Shown here: positions 24,994 to 34,664 of the stretch, piece after piece | Position numbering within the stretch: the first letter of the stretch is position 1 | How the letters are laid out: each line of letters opens with the position of its first letter | Origin: Bacteroidales bacterium | GTDB lineage: Bacteria > Bacteroidota > Bacteroidia > Bacteroidales > UBA932 | Length of the DNA: 64,000 nt | Assembly (NCBI GenBank): GCA_012522855.1 | Contig: JAAYJQ010000017.1 | Coordinates: 124,001-188,000 of the forward strand | Reading direction: 5' to 3' | The notes under the pieces: generated by a model | What the model was told of the DNA's origin: nothing | The model's database searches: none | What the model saw: only the letters and a program-made list of their open reading frames with translations | Position numbers and translations under genes: made by a program

Positions 24994-27474
24994 CTAAAGA
25001 CGGAGGTCTTCGTATTTTCGAGGATAGTTTTCGTCGTAGTCCTTGCGGTATTTTGTGACGAACTCCCGGTATTTTATTCTTGCCTCGGAATCCATGTCAA
25101 GTTTCCGCATGGCAAGTATCATGTAAGTCAGGGCTGCATCGTTCAACGGATCAATCCCGAAAATGATATCCGCGCATTTAATAACGCCTTTGTATTGCTT
25201 CTTTTTGAACCTGAGGGTCATTTCATCAATTACCGCGGGCTCGATTCTGCTTTCCATCTCCTCTTTCATCCCGTCGAGAACAGGATCTGTCTCGTAGGCT
25301 AGAAATTTCCCCCTGGAAGCAAAGTTTACAAGGGCGTTTCTGTCCGGCCTTTCCGACTCGAGAATTTTTTTCACGGCGATATAATCGCAGAAAAAATCAT
25401 CCCCGCATGTAAAGCGGAAACGGCCGCCTGCATATTCAATGGTCGCTCCGTCAACGTCCGAAAAAGCCTTTCGCAGCTTGCTGATCGTTACGCCACGGAT
25501 ATTTTTGGCTTCCTTTTCTTCTTTTTCCGGCCAAAGCAGAAAATTGATTTCTTTAGAACTGATACCCCCTTCCCCTGCCTGCAGCAGCAAACATAACATA
25601 AGACGTAATTTTTCGCTGAATCGCATTGAAATATCCTTGCCGTCTTTGTCATAAACGTTGAGCGGGCCGAAAAGGTAAAGCGCGTTGACACGCCTTTCAG
25701 GTTCTTCCGGCTCAACATCGTTTTCCATGTCTTGTTGATTGCGTTTCCGTCGGACAATGAAGACAACGGCGATTGCCGCTGTCGCAGCCAACAAGCTCCA
25801 TTCAATCATAAGCCGCCTTCTGCGCTTGACCACAGTCGGCGCAGTGAGCGGTTTGGGGGGAAAGGCAAGGGTGTATGCTGTCACGGTGGACCTGATGTCG
25901 TCCGGAGACTCTTCCACAATTGCTATCAGCGTTTGCAATCGTTTGTCATAAAATAAATTGACGTGAGAGGATATTCTGTCTGAAAAAATGGGAAGCTTGT
26001 CTGCAAGTTCTTCGAAACGTCCGTCAGTCATCCGAAATCTGTAAAGGCTGACCTCGGACTCGGTGAGACTTTCCGGATAAAACAACACATAAAACCATCC
26101 GTCGCCCGGCAGGATCATGTTCCTTCCCGGAACCTTGTTTCTGCCTTTCCATCGGATGTCCCATACTTGTCGTGATTCCATGCTGTCCGGATCCACGGTG
26201 TTCAGATCATAAAAATAATCGTGTCCGACGATCTGGTCACCAATCTCGTTGCCCATGCCGCCGAAAATATAGAGTTGCCTGTCCCTTTCGTTGTAGCCCA
26301 TCGATTGGAAGAATCTCGGCCAGAGCTTTCCATCGCCGCCTCTCAGCGGTGCTTCCATCCATTTGCCGCTTTCGAGATCACAGACACGAAATACCCCGCT
26401 ATACTTCCGTTGCCCGAAACCGCCGAAGATCAGAAGTTTCTCATTGAATTTGTCAAAGAATTCGGCGTGATGGTGCAATTCTATGTCCTGCCTGTCGTAG
26501 GATTGTACGGACCAGGTCAGGGTGACCGGGTCCAAAGATGCCATTGTCGGAACGGGGGTGTCCCCTTGCGCGTAGGCCTCATAGATATAGACCAAACTGT
26601 CGTTTGGATTGACAAAACTTGTTCCGAGGAAAGACTTGACTGGGCGTCTCTCCGCGAGAGCCCTTGCCGTGAAGTTTCTTGTGGCGAGCGATTTCTCGTA
26701 AATAGAATCCCTGCCGATGGAGTAGATACTGTGCCGCAAAGTGTCGTAACCGGCACACATGAAAGAAGGCGACGACACACTGAACTCTTTCTTCCAGCGA
26801 AGGTTCTCCATTGCCAGCCAATGGGGGTTGTTCACCTTCGCATAAACAAAGGGCCAATTGCTCAACGCCAATGTCCCCGAATCCTCATCAAGCGGGAAGG
26901 TAATGACGCGACTGTCTGCCTGGATGGACAAATTCTTTATCGCGATCGAAGGCACTTCCAAGATGTAGTCCCTTTTCCCGAAACCGATATTCGGGTATAT
27001 CTTGTTCGGAAGTTCGATGCCGCCGGATACGGTAGGCATGTCCGAAACCTTGATGTAAACAGAGTCTTCGCGGGGATCGAGCTTCATATGGAAAGACATC
27101 CAGTGATCCCTTTCCCCTTGCGGTGGAAGTTGCGTGATCGCAATGAAACGCCTTCCTTCCCAGATGACACGCAATTCACCGTTACCGTTCAAACCATCGT
27201 AAAAAAGATTGATGACTGGTTCCTGTTTCTTGGTCGTAATGAGTTGGAAAATGTACCCGAGGGGGGAATCCTCGTAGCACCGGAATTCGAAATCAATGCA
27301 TAAACTATCCCTGCATTCCATGTTCCTGATACCGCGAATTTCCATGGAAGTCCTTTCTTCGATTTTTCTTTCAAGCCCGAGAAATCTCAGCCCCTGCGCC
27401 GGTGCCGGAAAAGAATTTACAAGCACCAATAGTGTCCATGCCGCCTTTCCGGCAAATCGAAGAATCGCTTTCAT
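24994..27474 (-). CDS. transmembrane regulator: LamG-like/Kelch sensor, one TM helix, SARP-type winged helix and BTAD
   Basis: An 826-residue protein. Residues 1-27 are a signal peptide. Residues 28-210 look like a LamG-type sandwich (CIDFEFRCYEDSPLGYIFQL). Residues 220-540 hold Kelch-like repeats (KLLIFGGFGQRKYSGVFRVC, RQLYIFGGMGNEIGDQ). About residues 555-577 are a single TM helix (WSLLAATAAIAVVFIV) with a positive flank (RRKRNQQ) on the inner side. A winged helix follows at 590-690 (LYLFGPLNVYDKDGKDISMR, INFLLWPEKEEKEAKNIRG, VTISKLRKAF), the OmpR/SARP pattern. Residues 695-826 are helical and TPR-like, as in BTAD domains. I infer that it binds a glycan or fragment in the periplasm and activates the locus directly. 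It is transcribed divergently from the SusC/D module, and operator-like repeats lie in the 122-base gap. Confidence 0.82.
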   Translation of the reverse strand: MKAILRFAGKAAWTLLVLVNSFPAPAQGLRFLGLERKIEERTSMEIRGIRNMECRDSLCIDFEFRCYEDSPLGYIFQLITTKKQEPVINLFYDGLNGNGELRVIWEGRRFIAITQLPPQGERDHWMSFHMKLDPREDSVYIKVSDMPTVSGGIELPNKIYPNIGFGKRDYILEVPSIAIKNLSIQADSRVITFPLDEDSGTLALSNWPFVYAKVNNPHWLAMENLRWKKEFSVSSPSFMCAGYDTLRHSIYSIGRDSIYEKSLATRNFTARALAERRPVKSFLGTSFVNPNDSLVYIYEAYAQGDTPVPTMASLDPVTLTWSVQSYDRQDIELHHHAEFFDKFNEKLLIFGGFGQRKYSGVFRVCDLESGKWMEAPLRGGDGKLWPRFFQSMGYNERDRQLYIFGGMGNEIGDQIVGHDYFYDLNTVDPDSMESRQVWDIRWKGRNKVPGRNMILPGDGWFYVLFYPESLTESEVSLYRFRMTDGRFEELADKLPIFSDRISSHVNLFYDKRLQTLIAIVEESPDDIRSTVTAYTLAFPPKPLTAPTVVKRRRRLMIEWSLLAATAAIAVVFIVRRKRNQQDMENDVEPEEPERRVNALYLFGPLNVYDKDGKDISMRFSEKLRLMLCLLLQAGEGGISSKEINFLLWPEKEEKEAKNIRGVTISKLRKAFSDVDGATIEYAGGRFRFTCGDDFFCDYIAVKKILESERPDRNALVNFASRGKFLAYETDPVLDGMKEEMESRIEPAVIDEMTLRFKKKQYKGVIKCADIIFGIDPLNDAALTYMILAMRKLDMDSEARIKYREFVTKYRKDYDENYPRKYEDLRL

Positions 27475-27523
27475 GGCTATGAATATAGTAAAAACTTGAG
27501 AAATTAATTCATTTTTTCGATAA

Positions 27524-27569
27524 TTAACCTTCTATTAACCTATAAATTAATCTGAATCGTTTTAATTTG
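27524..27569 (+). promoter_or_regulatory. SARP-like operator and -7 box, module 1
   Basis: Three heptamers lie at 27524 (TTAACCT), 27535 (TTAACCT) and 27547 (TTAATCT), spaced 11 and 12 bases. Exactly 8 bases later comes TTAATTTG (27562-27569), a degenerate -7 box. No -33 TTTG is present at the normal place. The same spacing recurs at 39921-39966 and 62978-63023. Confidence 0.65.
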
Positions 27570-27596
27570 TATCTATTGTCTTAAAGTGATGAAAAA

Positions 27597-29516
27597 ATGA
27601 TGAAAAAGAGAATCTTGATGGCTCGTTTGGGACTTCTATCGGCAGCAGTCCTTTCTTTCACTGTAGCCATCCTGTTTTCTTCCTGCAGCGACGACAAACC
27701 AAATGACGTGATTATCAGCAAACCGGGTTCCGGTAATACAGATCACGGAAGTTCCAGCGGGGACACATCAACGGACATCCCGATGAACGAGGACGCGGTA
27801 CCTTACGAGTCTCTTCACGATGAATTGGCCGATGTCGGCCAATTTTACATTCCCGACTCCGGGATGCAGCCGGAACTCTATTGGCACGTAGTTTATACGG
27901 ATTATGGCGGACGGGAAGAACCCAACGTCGACGGCGCTGTCACATCCGGACTTCAATATCACCTTTTGATGCAATCCGTGGCGGGCTTGATCAATAAAGC
28001 CTGCGAGGAAGGCAGGACCAACATTGCCGCTTGGATCGAATGCGGCGGGGTAGGTTATGCCATGGAAAAAGCGGGCATCGGCAGAGAAATCGGCCGTCAA
28101 AACGCGGTTGAACTGGCAACGAAAGGTGATTACGGCAAGTGGAACGGCCATGATGTCAATGTAAGACAACTCTTCGATGGCTATGTGCTCACGGACCTTG
28201 TGCAGAACCCGGAAAGCGGCAATTGCGCTGCGGTAGCCTCTCATGTCTACAATTCCATCATTGTCGATGTCAGGGATTCGGCTTATTTCAATGCGAACGG
28301 CTACACGATGACCTGTGACTGTTCGAGGATGACGCTTAAGGAGTGTTTTGACAAATTCAAGAACAAGTGCAACAATGATGCTCTCGTGGTAATGCCCGTC
28401 AAATGTGGAGAACTTCGGGAATACGTCATCAAGAACAAGCTGTTTATCGTTAATCTCAACAAGAAGTGGGCGGATACGTCGGCCGGCCAGAATGTCGCTG
28501 TCTTTGATGAGGTTCTGGATTGGCTGAAGCCTAATTCGCAGGTGCTGGGATGGGAACAAGGTGTCGGCGAAGATGTGTTTGTCAACAGGGTCTCCCGACA
28601 TGGTCACCAAATGCTTGCCGCTGATTGGAGTTACAACCACTCCTTGACTTCCCGACGCTACAAGGAACGCCAGCCATCCACGCTTGCCAAGACGATCAAT
28701 CCCAGGAAGATTGACTACGACAAGAAGAAAAATTTCTGCTCCTTCTTCCTCACGGACGGCGACAACTATCAGTTCATCATTACGGACAATTTCGTTGACA
28801 ACTACTATAATCTGCAGTCTGCGGTCTCGACCAAAATAGCGTTTGAGATCGGCACACAATCGCTTATCCAGCTTGCTCCGACAAGATTCCAGTACCTGAT
28901 GGAAAAACAACCGTCCGCAAACTGCACTGTCATGGATACTTTTGGGGGAGGCTATTATTACATTGACACTTACAGCACGGCAGGCACCGGCGCCGCCAAC
29001 CGCAAGGCAAACCTCAAGACCATTGCCGAAAGGACGGCCGCCCATATGCGTCAGCATGGCATCAAGGTCCTCCACGTCATGGCCCAGGACCTGAATTCAT
29101 CCAACGCCAAGGAAGCCCTCCAAGCTTTTGTCGATGCCAACGACCAACTTGAAGGAATCACCGCGGTCCAGTACAGTCCTTACACAGGAGGCAATGGCCA
29201 GGTCTTCTGGTTCAAGAACAAGGCCGGTTACGACATCCCTTGCGTGACGGCAAAATACATGATCTGGAAGGGAATAACCACACCTCAGTCCGTGGCGGAC
29301 GCTATGGTCGGCAATGAAGGCATCGGCGACTGTTGCGCCGTTGCGATGCACGCCTGGAGCGAATTCGACGGCAAGAAAGCGAGCGATGTCGTTTCAATGT
29401 GCCAAAAGGCCCTTCCTTCATCTTTTGAATTGGTCTCCATGCAGGAACTCATCTGGAGAATCAGAATGAAGTTCCGCAAGGAGCAGACTTTGAAATTTCT
29501 CGCAACAATCAAATAA
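27597..29516 (+). CDS. GxGYxYP-family putative glycoside hydrolase, lipoprotein
   Basis: A 639-residue lipoprotein with lipobox SSCS. The family motif appears as GGGYYYI (GxGYxY with Ile for Pro), and the acidic motif TDGDNYQ, typical of this family, is present upstream of it. The family is predicted to be glycan-active in gut Bacteroidota but is poorly characterised. The catalytic residues are not certain; the DGDN aspartates are candidates. It is the first gene of module 1, 28 bases after the operator-like site. Its counterpart in module 2 has been reduced to a remnant. ATGATG occurs at the start; either ATG would serve. Confidence 0.72.
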   Translation: MMKKRILMARLGLLSAAVLSFTVAILFSSCSDDKPNDVIISKPGSGNTDHGSSSGDTSTDIPMNEDAVPYESLHDELADVGQFYIPDSGMQPELYWHVVYTDYGGREEPNVDGAVTSGLQYHLLMQSVAGLINKACEEGRTNIAAWIECGGVGYAMEKAGIGREIGRQNAVELATKGDYGKWNGHDVNVRQLFDGYVLTDLVQNPESGNCAAVASHVYNSIIVDVRDSAYFNANGYTMTCDCSRMTLKECFDKFKNKCNNDALVVMPVKCGELREYVIKNKLFIVNLNKKWADTSAGQNVAVFDEVLDWLKPNSQVLGWEQGVGEDVFVNRVSRHGHQMLAADWSYNHSLTSRRYKERQPSTLAKTINPRKIDYDKKKNFCSFFLTDGDNYQFIITDNFVDNYYNLQSAVSTKIAFEIGTQSLIQLAPTRFQYLMEKQPSANCTVMDTFGGGYYYIDTYSTAGTGAANRKANLKTIAERTAAHMRQHGIKVLHVMAQDLNSSNAKEALQAFVDANDQLEGITAVQYSPYTGGNGQVFWFKNKAGYDIPCVTAKYMIWKGITTPQSVADAMVGNEGIGDCCAVAMHAWSEFDGKKASDVVSMCQKALPSSFELVSMQELIWRIRMKFRKEQTLKFLATIK

Positions 29517-29559
29517 CCCAATAATTAATCATTATCCTTATCGTTAAACAATTAACAGT

Positions 29560-31449
29560 ATGAAACAGAAGTTTGTTTCCAAAGTTCCTCTGTTTGGCTC
29601 CGTACTTCTCGGACTCATTTTCGCTTTCACTTCCTGCCAGAATGAAATTGAACAAGCAGGAACATGGGACGATAGTGTGGTCGGGACAGCCACGGTTTCA
29701 GGTGTCGTCATGGACACCTTCGACAACCTGCTTTCCGACGTGGACATTTCTTGCATGGGGACTGACACCCGAAGGGAGGTCCGTATGACGGGCACTTCCG
29801 GACCTGACGGTACGTTTTCACTTGCGGACGTTCCCTCGAATGCGCGTTACATTGCATTTGCAAAGGAGGGTTTCGCTACGGTTGCCTACACGATCGATCC
29901 CAAGAGATTTACCAGCGAGGACAACATTGTTCTCAATCCTGTCCTTGAGTTTTCGCAGGCGGTTATCACCGGCAAAATTATCGATGCCGCATCCGGCAAG
30001 CCCTATTCCGGCGTGCAGGTGACCAACGGTTCCAAGACCGTCACCGCGGATGCCGACGGGGTATTCACGATTGACGGCCAGACCCTCAATGACTACACCC
30101 TGACATATTCAACCGCGGACGGCACAACGTACACCAGAAAAGTATCGCTCAATGACTTTGTGGACGGTACCGCCACGGTACCTACCGTCAGGCTCGGTGG
30201 AGGGGACATCTTTCCCGGACTCAAGTGGCAGGACATGGCGGATTCCCAGGAATGGTACTTCAATGACTATCGCGGAAGCACCGGATTCGGCGGCAAAAAC
30301 CATTGGTCCAGCGTCTATCTGTCTGCAATGCCCAATAAAGGCTACTACAGGTACGAGGCTGAAGGAGTCGCATTCGAACTTCGCGGCCCCGGCCCTGACC
30401 GCGGATGGTGGGGAATGACCTCCGAAGGCGACCAAGACAACCTCAACGCGTTTGTCTACGGACGCAAGAAGATCTACGAAGGCAACAAGATTCTCAGTGT
30501 CCTTGTGCGTACCCACAATGCCTCGGCATCTTCTCCTGTCTATTTCGGCCTCCAGGTCGTCGACCTCACAGCCGGCTCCACAAAGGCTGTCAAGGTCGGT
30601 GACACCAAGACGCACGGAGACGGCAACTATTCTACCTATTCATTCGATATGAGCCCGTTCGTCGGACATGAGGTCGGTTTCGCTTTCGGCCCTTATCTTT
30701 ATAGGGGCACTTCCGGGAAGCATCTGCCGATCAGAAGAATGTGTTGGGCTCCACGCCAAGTCAACGATGATGACTGGCTTGCAGGAAGTGATGTCCCCGG
30801 TCTTCCCTCAGGGTTCCGCCTTACAAAGGAAAACACCACATCCATGGGCATCAATCCCGCTACATCATTCTCGGGCATGAACAAGGGAATGAACAGCGGA
30901 AACGGCGATATGGGCGCAAGAAGGGTTCACAATCCCGGCGGCCAGCAAGGCTATATGCCTTGGTTCGGTACCGACCACCTGATGATGTACTGGTCGCTTA
31001 TGTACATCAGCAAGGATGTTGAACCGGTCAATGGCGAAGGCTATACCATCAAGACAAGGAGCGATGTGGATCCAAATTACCTTGTCCCGGAATCTTACAT
31101 CTATTCGAGATTCAAGATCTCCGATGCCAATGATCAAATGACGATGCGGGTCCGTACATTTTCGAGCGCCAATCCGACGGTTTTCAAAGTAACCGCGGTT
31201 CCTGAAAACGGATCCGCTGTCGCTCTTTCTCCGTCTTCAAACACTGCGAAGGAAGCCAGCGCAGTCGCCGACGGTTGCTGGAAGTTCATCCACGAAAAAG
31301 GAGCTGGTGATCCGAGAGACTACGCAGCGTTTACTTACGATCTTTCTTCCTACAAGGGACAGAACGTTGTAATTGCCATCAGCGTCCACAAAGGCGATAC
31401 GAGAGGCGGCGAGCAGAAGATGTGCTTCTACGGAATAGAAATGAACTAG
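29560..31449 (+). CDS. surface lipoprotein with two carboxypeptidase-regulatory-like domains, version 1
   Basis: A 629-residue lipoprotein (lipobox TSCQ). Two consecutive beta-sandwich domains of the CarboxypepD_reg-like type (GTATVSGVVMDTFDNLLSDV and AVITGKIIDAASGKPYSGVQV) occupy about residues 40-220. They are followed by about 400 residues with no family I recognise, rich in Trp/Tyr (WYFNDYRGSTGFGGKNHW, ISVHKGDTRGGEQKMCFYGIEM). It sits upstream of susC, where a surface glycan-binding protein would be unusual; these normally follow SusD. I infer a glycan-binding or enzymatic outer-surface role. Version 2 is at 40258-42120. Confidence 0.6.
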   Translation: MKQKFVSKVPLFGSVLLGLIFAFTSCQNEIEQAGTWDDSVVGTATVSGVVMDTFDNLLSDVDISCMGTDTRREVRMTGTSGPDGTFSLADVPSNARYIAFAKEGFATVAYTIDPKRFTSEDNIVLNPVLEFSQAVITGKIIDAASGKPYSGVQVTNGSKTVTADADGVFTIDGQTLNDYTLTYSTADGTTYTRKVSLNDFVDGTATVPTVRLGGGDIFPGLKWQDMADSQEWYFNDYRGSTGFGGKNHWSSVYLSAMPNKGYYRYEAEGVAFELRGPGPDRGWWGMTSEGDQDNLNAFVYGRKKIYEGNKILSVLVRTHNASASSPVYFGLQVVDLTAGSTKAVKVGDTKTHGDGNYSTYSFDMSPFVGHEVGFAFGPYLYRGTSGKHLPIRRMCWAPRQVNDDDWLAGSDVPGLPSGFRLTKENTTSMGINPATSFSGMNKGMNSGNGDMGARRVHNPGGQQGYMPWFGTDHLMMYWSLMYISKDVEPVNGEGYTIKTRSDVDPNYLVPESYIYSRFKISDANDQMTMRVRTFSSANPTVFKVTAVPENGSAVALSPSSNTAKEASAVADGCWKFIHEKGAGDPRDYAAFTYDLSSYKGQNVVIAISVHKGDTRGGEQKMCFYGIEMN

Positions 31450-31513
31450 TTCCATGAGAAGATTTGTAACAACTACGTTTCTGGACAAGATAAAATTTTA
31501 AATAATAGACAAT

Positions 31514-34500
31514 ATGAACAAACGTATTGCAACTATCCTGACAGTCTTTAGCCTTTTTATGACCACAGCGCTCTTGTTCGCCCAGACCCGGGTCGACGTG
31601 TCCGGTGTCGTCAAAGACGAGGCTGGACAGCCCGTGATCGGCGCCAGCGTTGTAGTCAAGGGCTCAACAACCGGTGCCGCCACGGATATTGATGGCCGCT
31701 ACTCCATTTCTGCTCCGAGCGAGGCGATCCTCGAATACTCGTATGTGGGGATGATCACTGTAGAAGAACCCGTTCGTGGAAGAACGGTCATTGACATCGT
31801 GCTCCGCGAGGACTACACCGCCCTTGAAGGTGTCGTTGTCGTTGGCTATGGCACACAAAAAAGAGGATCGATCACGGGATCCGTCGCTGCAGTGAGCGGG
31901 GAAGACGTCGTCAAGACCAAGACCGAAAATCCCCAGAATATGCTCACTGGACGCGTGCCGGGCGTTCGCGTGTGGCAAAGAACAGCTGAGCCCGGTTCTT
32001 ATGATGCCAGACTCGATATTCGAGGCCTGGGATCCCCGCTTGTTGTCATCGATGGTGTCCCCAGAGGGATGGACGACTTCCAAAGGCTTGCTCCCGGCGA
32101 CATTGAGAACGTCTCCGTCCTGAAAGATGCCGCCGCGGCCATCTACGGTCTCCGCGGAGGCAACGGTGTCATCCTTGTCACCACCAAAGCGGGCAAGGTC
32201 GGCAAGGCAAAGGTCAGTTATGACGGCAACTACACATTCCAGACCCCTGCAAGCTTGCCGCGCCAGATGGACGCCATCAGTTCCATGCGTCTCGTCAACG
32301 AACGCGGATCCGGAGGCCTCGAGGGCGGGGCACATGAATTCGATGCTGAAACCATCCAAAAGTACATTGACGGGGAACTTGTCGGAACCGACTGGAACAG
32401 TCTTGTCGTCCAGAATATTGCCCCTCAGTTCCGGCACGACTTCAGCATCAGCGGCGGATCCGAGAAGATTCAGTACTATGTGGGACTGGGTTACTTCTAC
32501 CAAGAAGGTTTCTGGAAAGGAGGTGATCTCAATTATAACAAGTACAATTTGAGATCCAACATCACCGCGGAAATGTTCGACGGGATGAAGTTCAATCTCA
32601 ATCTTTCCGCCTACTCGGACAGCCAGCATAATCCATACGATAATTCAGAGCTCATCATCCGCTACTGGTGGAAGCAGAGCACAATCTGGAAGGCGTATGC
32701 CGATCCGGAGCAGACGATGCTCAATTACCAAGATCTCGAACTAGACTGGAACTCTGCTGCCCGTGTCGATTCGGACATCTCCGGTTACCGCAGGAACGAC
32801 AGGAAGAACATGACCCTGACGACTTCCTTTGACTATGACTTTGGCGCGCTTAGCGATGCGCTGCAAGGACTTCACGCCAAAGGGATGTTCAGTTACGACT
32901 ATCTTTTCGCCCAGAATGAAACTTATAGGAAGGAATACTATCAGTACGCTTTCGACGAGAATACAGGCACTTATAACCAGAAACTTTATGCCGATTCTTC
33001 TCCCAACCAGCTGACGCGTGTTGACAACACATACGGCCAGTGGCTGGCCCAAGCCCTCCTTTCGTATGACAGGGATTTTGAGAAACACCATGTCGGAGGT
33101 GTCGTCGGCTGGGAAGTCCAAAGAATGGACAGCAACGGATTCTCCGGTTTTACGAACCTTGAATTCGCAACTCCATACTTCACGGCCTCTTCTATCGAAA
33201 ATCATCAGGTTTCGCAGGGATCTCTTTATGACTTTGCCTATAAATCGCTCTTCGGCCGTCTCAACTACGGTTATGACAACAGGTATCTCCTTGAAGGTCA
33301 GTTCCGCTACGACGGATCCTCCAAGTTCTATCAAGGACATCAATGGGGATTCTTCCCTTCCGTTTCTGCCGGTTGGCGCGTTTCGGAAGAGCCTTTTGTA
33401 AAGAATACTCCCGCGCTCGCCTTCATCAACAACCTCAAACTGCGCGTCAGTTATGGTGAAATCGGCGATGACGGCAATGCAAACTACGAGTGGGCGACAG
33501 GCTATGTCTATCCTGCGGCGTCCCTTACCAAACATGGTTTCTACACAAGCCGCGCGCCCGTTTACCACCTTGGTTCTTGGGTCATGAGGGCCAATCCGAT
33601 GGCGCTTGCCAACCACAATGTCACGTGGCTGACCAACAAGACATTCAATGCCGGTGTCGATTTCGAACTCTGGAAAGGTCTTCTTGGCGGGTCTTTCGAC
33701 TACTTCCGCCGCCACAGGACCGGTCTTATGGCCCGTAATACCGCGGCTCTTCCTACGATTATAGGCGCGACGGCTCCTCTTGAGAATATGAACGATGACG
33801 AACACAAGGGATTCGAACTCGAACTTTATCATCGCAACAGGGTCGGAGATTTCGACTATCAGGTAAAAGGGATGCTGACCATTACCCGTCAGGTTTGCCT
33901 TGATTACAACAAGGACCAACAATACGGAAATTCTTGGGACAACTGGAGAAACAACAATCTCTACCAGCGTTATCAAGGTATCCAGTGGGGCTACGAAGTT
34001 GTCGGCCGCTACGAGAGCTGGGAAGACATTTGGTCTTATGACAAATATAAAGACAACGGTATCAAGCCGGGAAATTTCAAGTATCTCGACTGGAACGGAG
34101 ACGGTGAAATCAACGGGCTTGACGTCCATCCTTACACTTTTAACCAGATTCCGTGGATGAACTTCTCTTTGTCCTTCGACGGAAGTTGGAAGAATTTGGA
34201 CCTCAGTATCCTGTTCCAAGGTTCCGCGCTCGGCTCGGTCCAATTTGGCGAACCGCAGCTCGGTGTCTGGGGACAGCACGGAGGCGGTATGCTCGAACAG
34301 TTTTACGACAGGTGGCATCCGTCTGAAGAGACCTTTGATACCTATGACCAGACCATCACTTGGATAAAGGGAACCTATGCCTACGGAGGAACGTCGGCGG
34401 ACGCCAATTCCGACTTCAATATCCAGCCGATAGACTACTTGAGACTCAAGTCCGTTGAAATCGGTTATACGCTTCCGAGAATACGCTCCATCCGTGATCT

Positions 34501-34645
34501 CGGTATCAGAATCTACGCCAATGCTTACAATCCATTCACGTGGACCGGCGTCAAGTACATTGATCCCGAACATCCGGCGGATTCCTATGGTCGCCTGTAT
34601 CCTTTGAACAAGTCATACACGATAGGCCTTAACCTTACTTTCTAA
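31514..34645 (+). CDS. SusC-type TonB-dependent outer-membrane transporter, version 1
   Basis: A 1,043-residue protein with signal peptide (ending at FAQ), an N-terminal carboxypeptidase-regulatory-like domain (VSGVVKDEAGQPVIGASVVVKG), and a TonB plug (VVVVGYGTQKRGSITGSVAA, NVSVLKDAAAAIYGLRGGNGVILVTTK). A 22-strand barrel ends in YPLNKSYTIGLNLTF with the aromatic terminal residue of outer-membrane proteins. With SusD it imports oligosaccharides across the outer membrane. It is followed by susD after 19 bases. Confidence 0.95.
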   Translation: MNKRIATILTVFSLFMTTALLFAQTRVDVSGVVKDEAGQPVIGASVVVKGSTTGAATDIDGRYSISAPSEAILEYSYVGMITVEEPVRGRTVIDIVLREDYTALEGVVVVGYGTQKRGSITGSVAAVSGEDVVKTKTENPQNMLTGRVPGVRVWQRTAEPGSYDARLDIRGLGSPLVVIDGVPRGMDDFQRLAPGDIENVSVLKDAAAAIYGLRGGNGVILVTTKAGKVGKAKVSYDGNYTFQTPASLPRQMDAISSMRLVNERGSGGLEGGAHEFDAETIQKYIDGELVGTDWNSLVVQNIAPQFRHDFSISGGSEKIQYYVGLGYFYQEGFWKGGDLNYNKYNLRSNITAEMFDGMKFNLNLSAYSDSQHNPYDNSELIIRYWWKQSTIWKAYADPEQTMLNYQDLELDWNSAARVDSDISGYRRNDRKNMTLTTSFDYDFGALSDALQGLHAKGMFSYDYLFAQNETYRKEYYQYAFDENTGTYNQKLYADSSPNQLTRVDNTYGQWLAQALLSYDRDFEKHHVGGVVGWEVQRMDSNGFSGFTNLEFATPYFTASSIENHQVSQGSLYDFAYKSLFGRLNYGYDNRYLLEGQFRYDGSSKFYQGHQWGFFPSVSAGWRVSEEPFVKNTPALAFINNLKLRVSYGEIGDDGNANYEWATGYVYPAASLTKHGFYTSRAPVYHLGSWVMRANPMALANHNVTWLTNKTFNAGVDFELWKGLLGGSFDYFRRHRTGLMARNTAALPTIIGATAPLENMNDDEHKGFELELYHRNRVGDFDYQVKGMLTITRQVCLDYNKDQQYGNSWDNWRNNNLYQRYQGIQWGYEVVGRYESWEDIWSYDKYKDNGIKPGNFKYLDWNGDGEINGLDVHPYTFNQIPWMNFSLSFDGSWKNLDLSILFQGSALGSVQFGEPQLGVWGQHGGGMLEQFYDRWHPSEETFDTYDQTITWIKGTYAYGGTSADANSDFNIQPIDYLRLKSVEIGYTLPRIRSIRDLGIRIYANAYNPFTWTGVKYIDPEHPADSYGRLYPLNKSYTIGLNLTF

Positions 34646-34664
34646 CGTTATAAGTTGCAAGAAT

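Noticed and set aside
29517-29559. A fourth TTAAYCY-type operator between the first two genes of module 1
   Set aside because: TTAATCA and TTATCCT occur, but without the 11/12-base spacing or a -7 box.
32741-34573. 610-residue minus-strand ORF
   Set aside because: It is a shadow of the first SusC gene.
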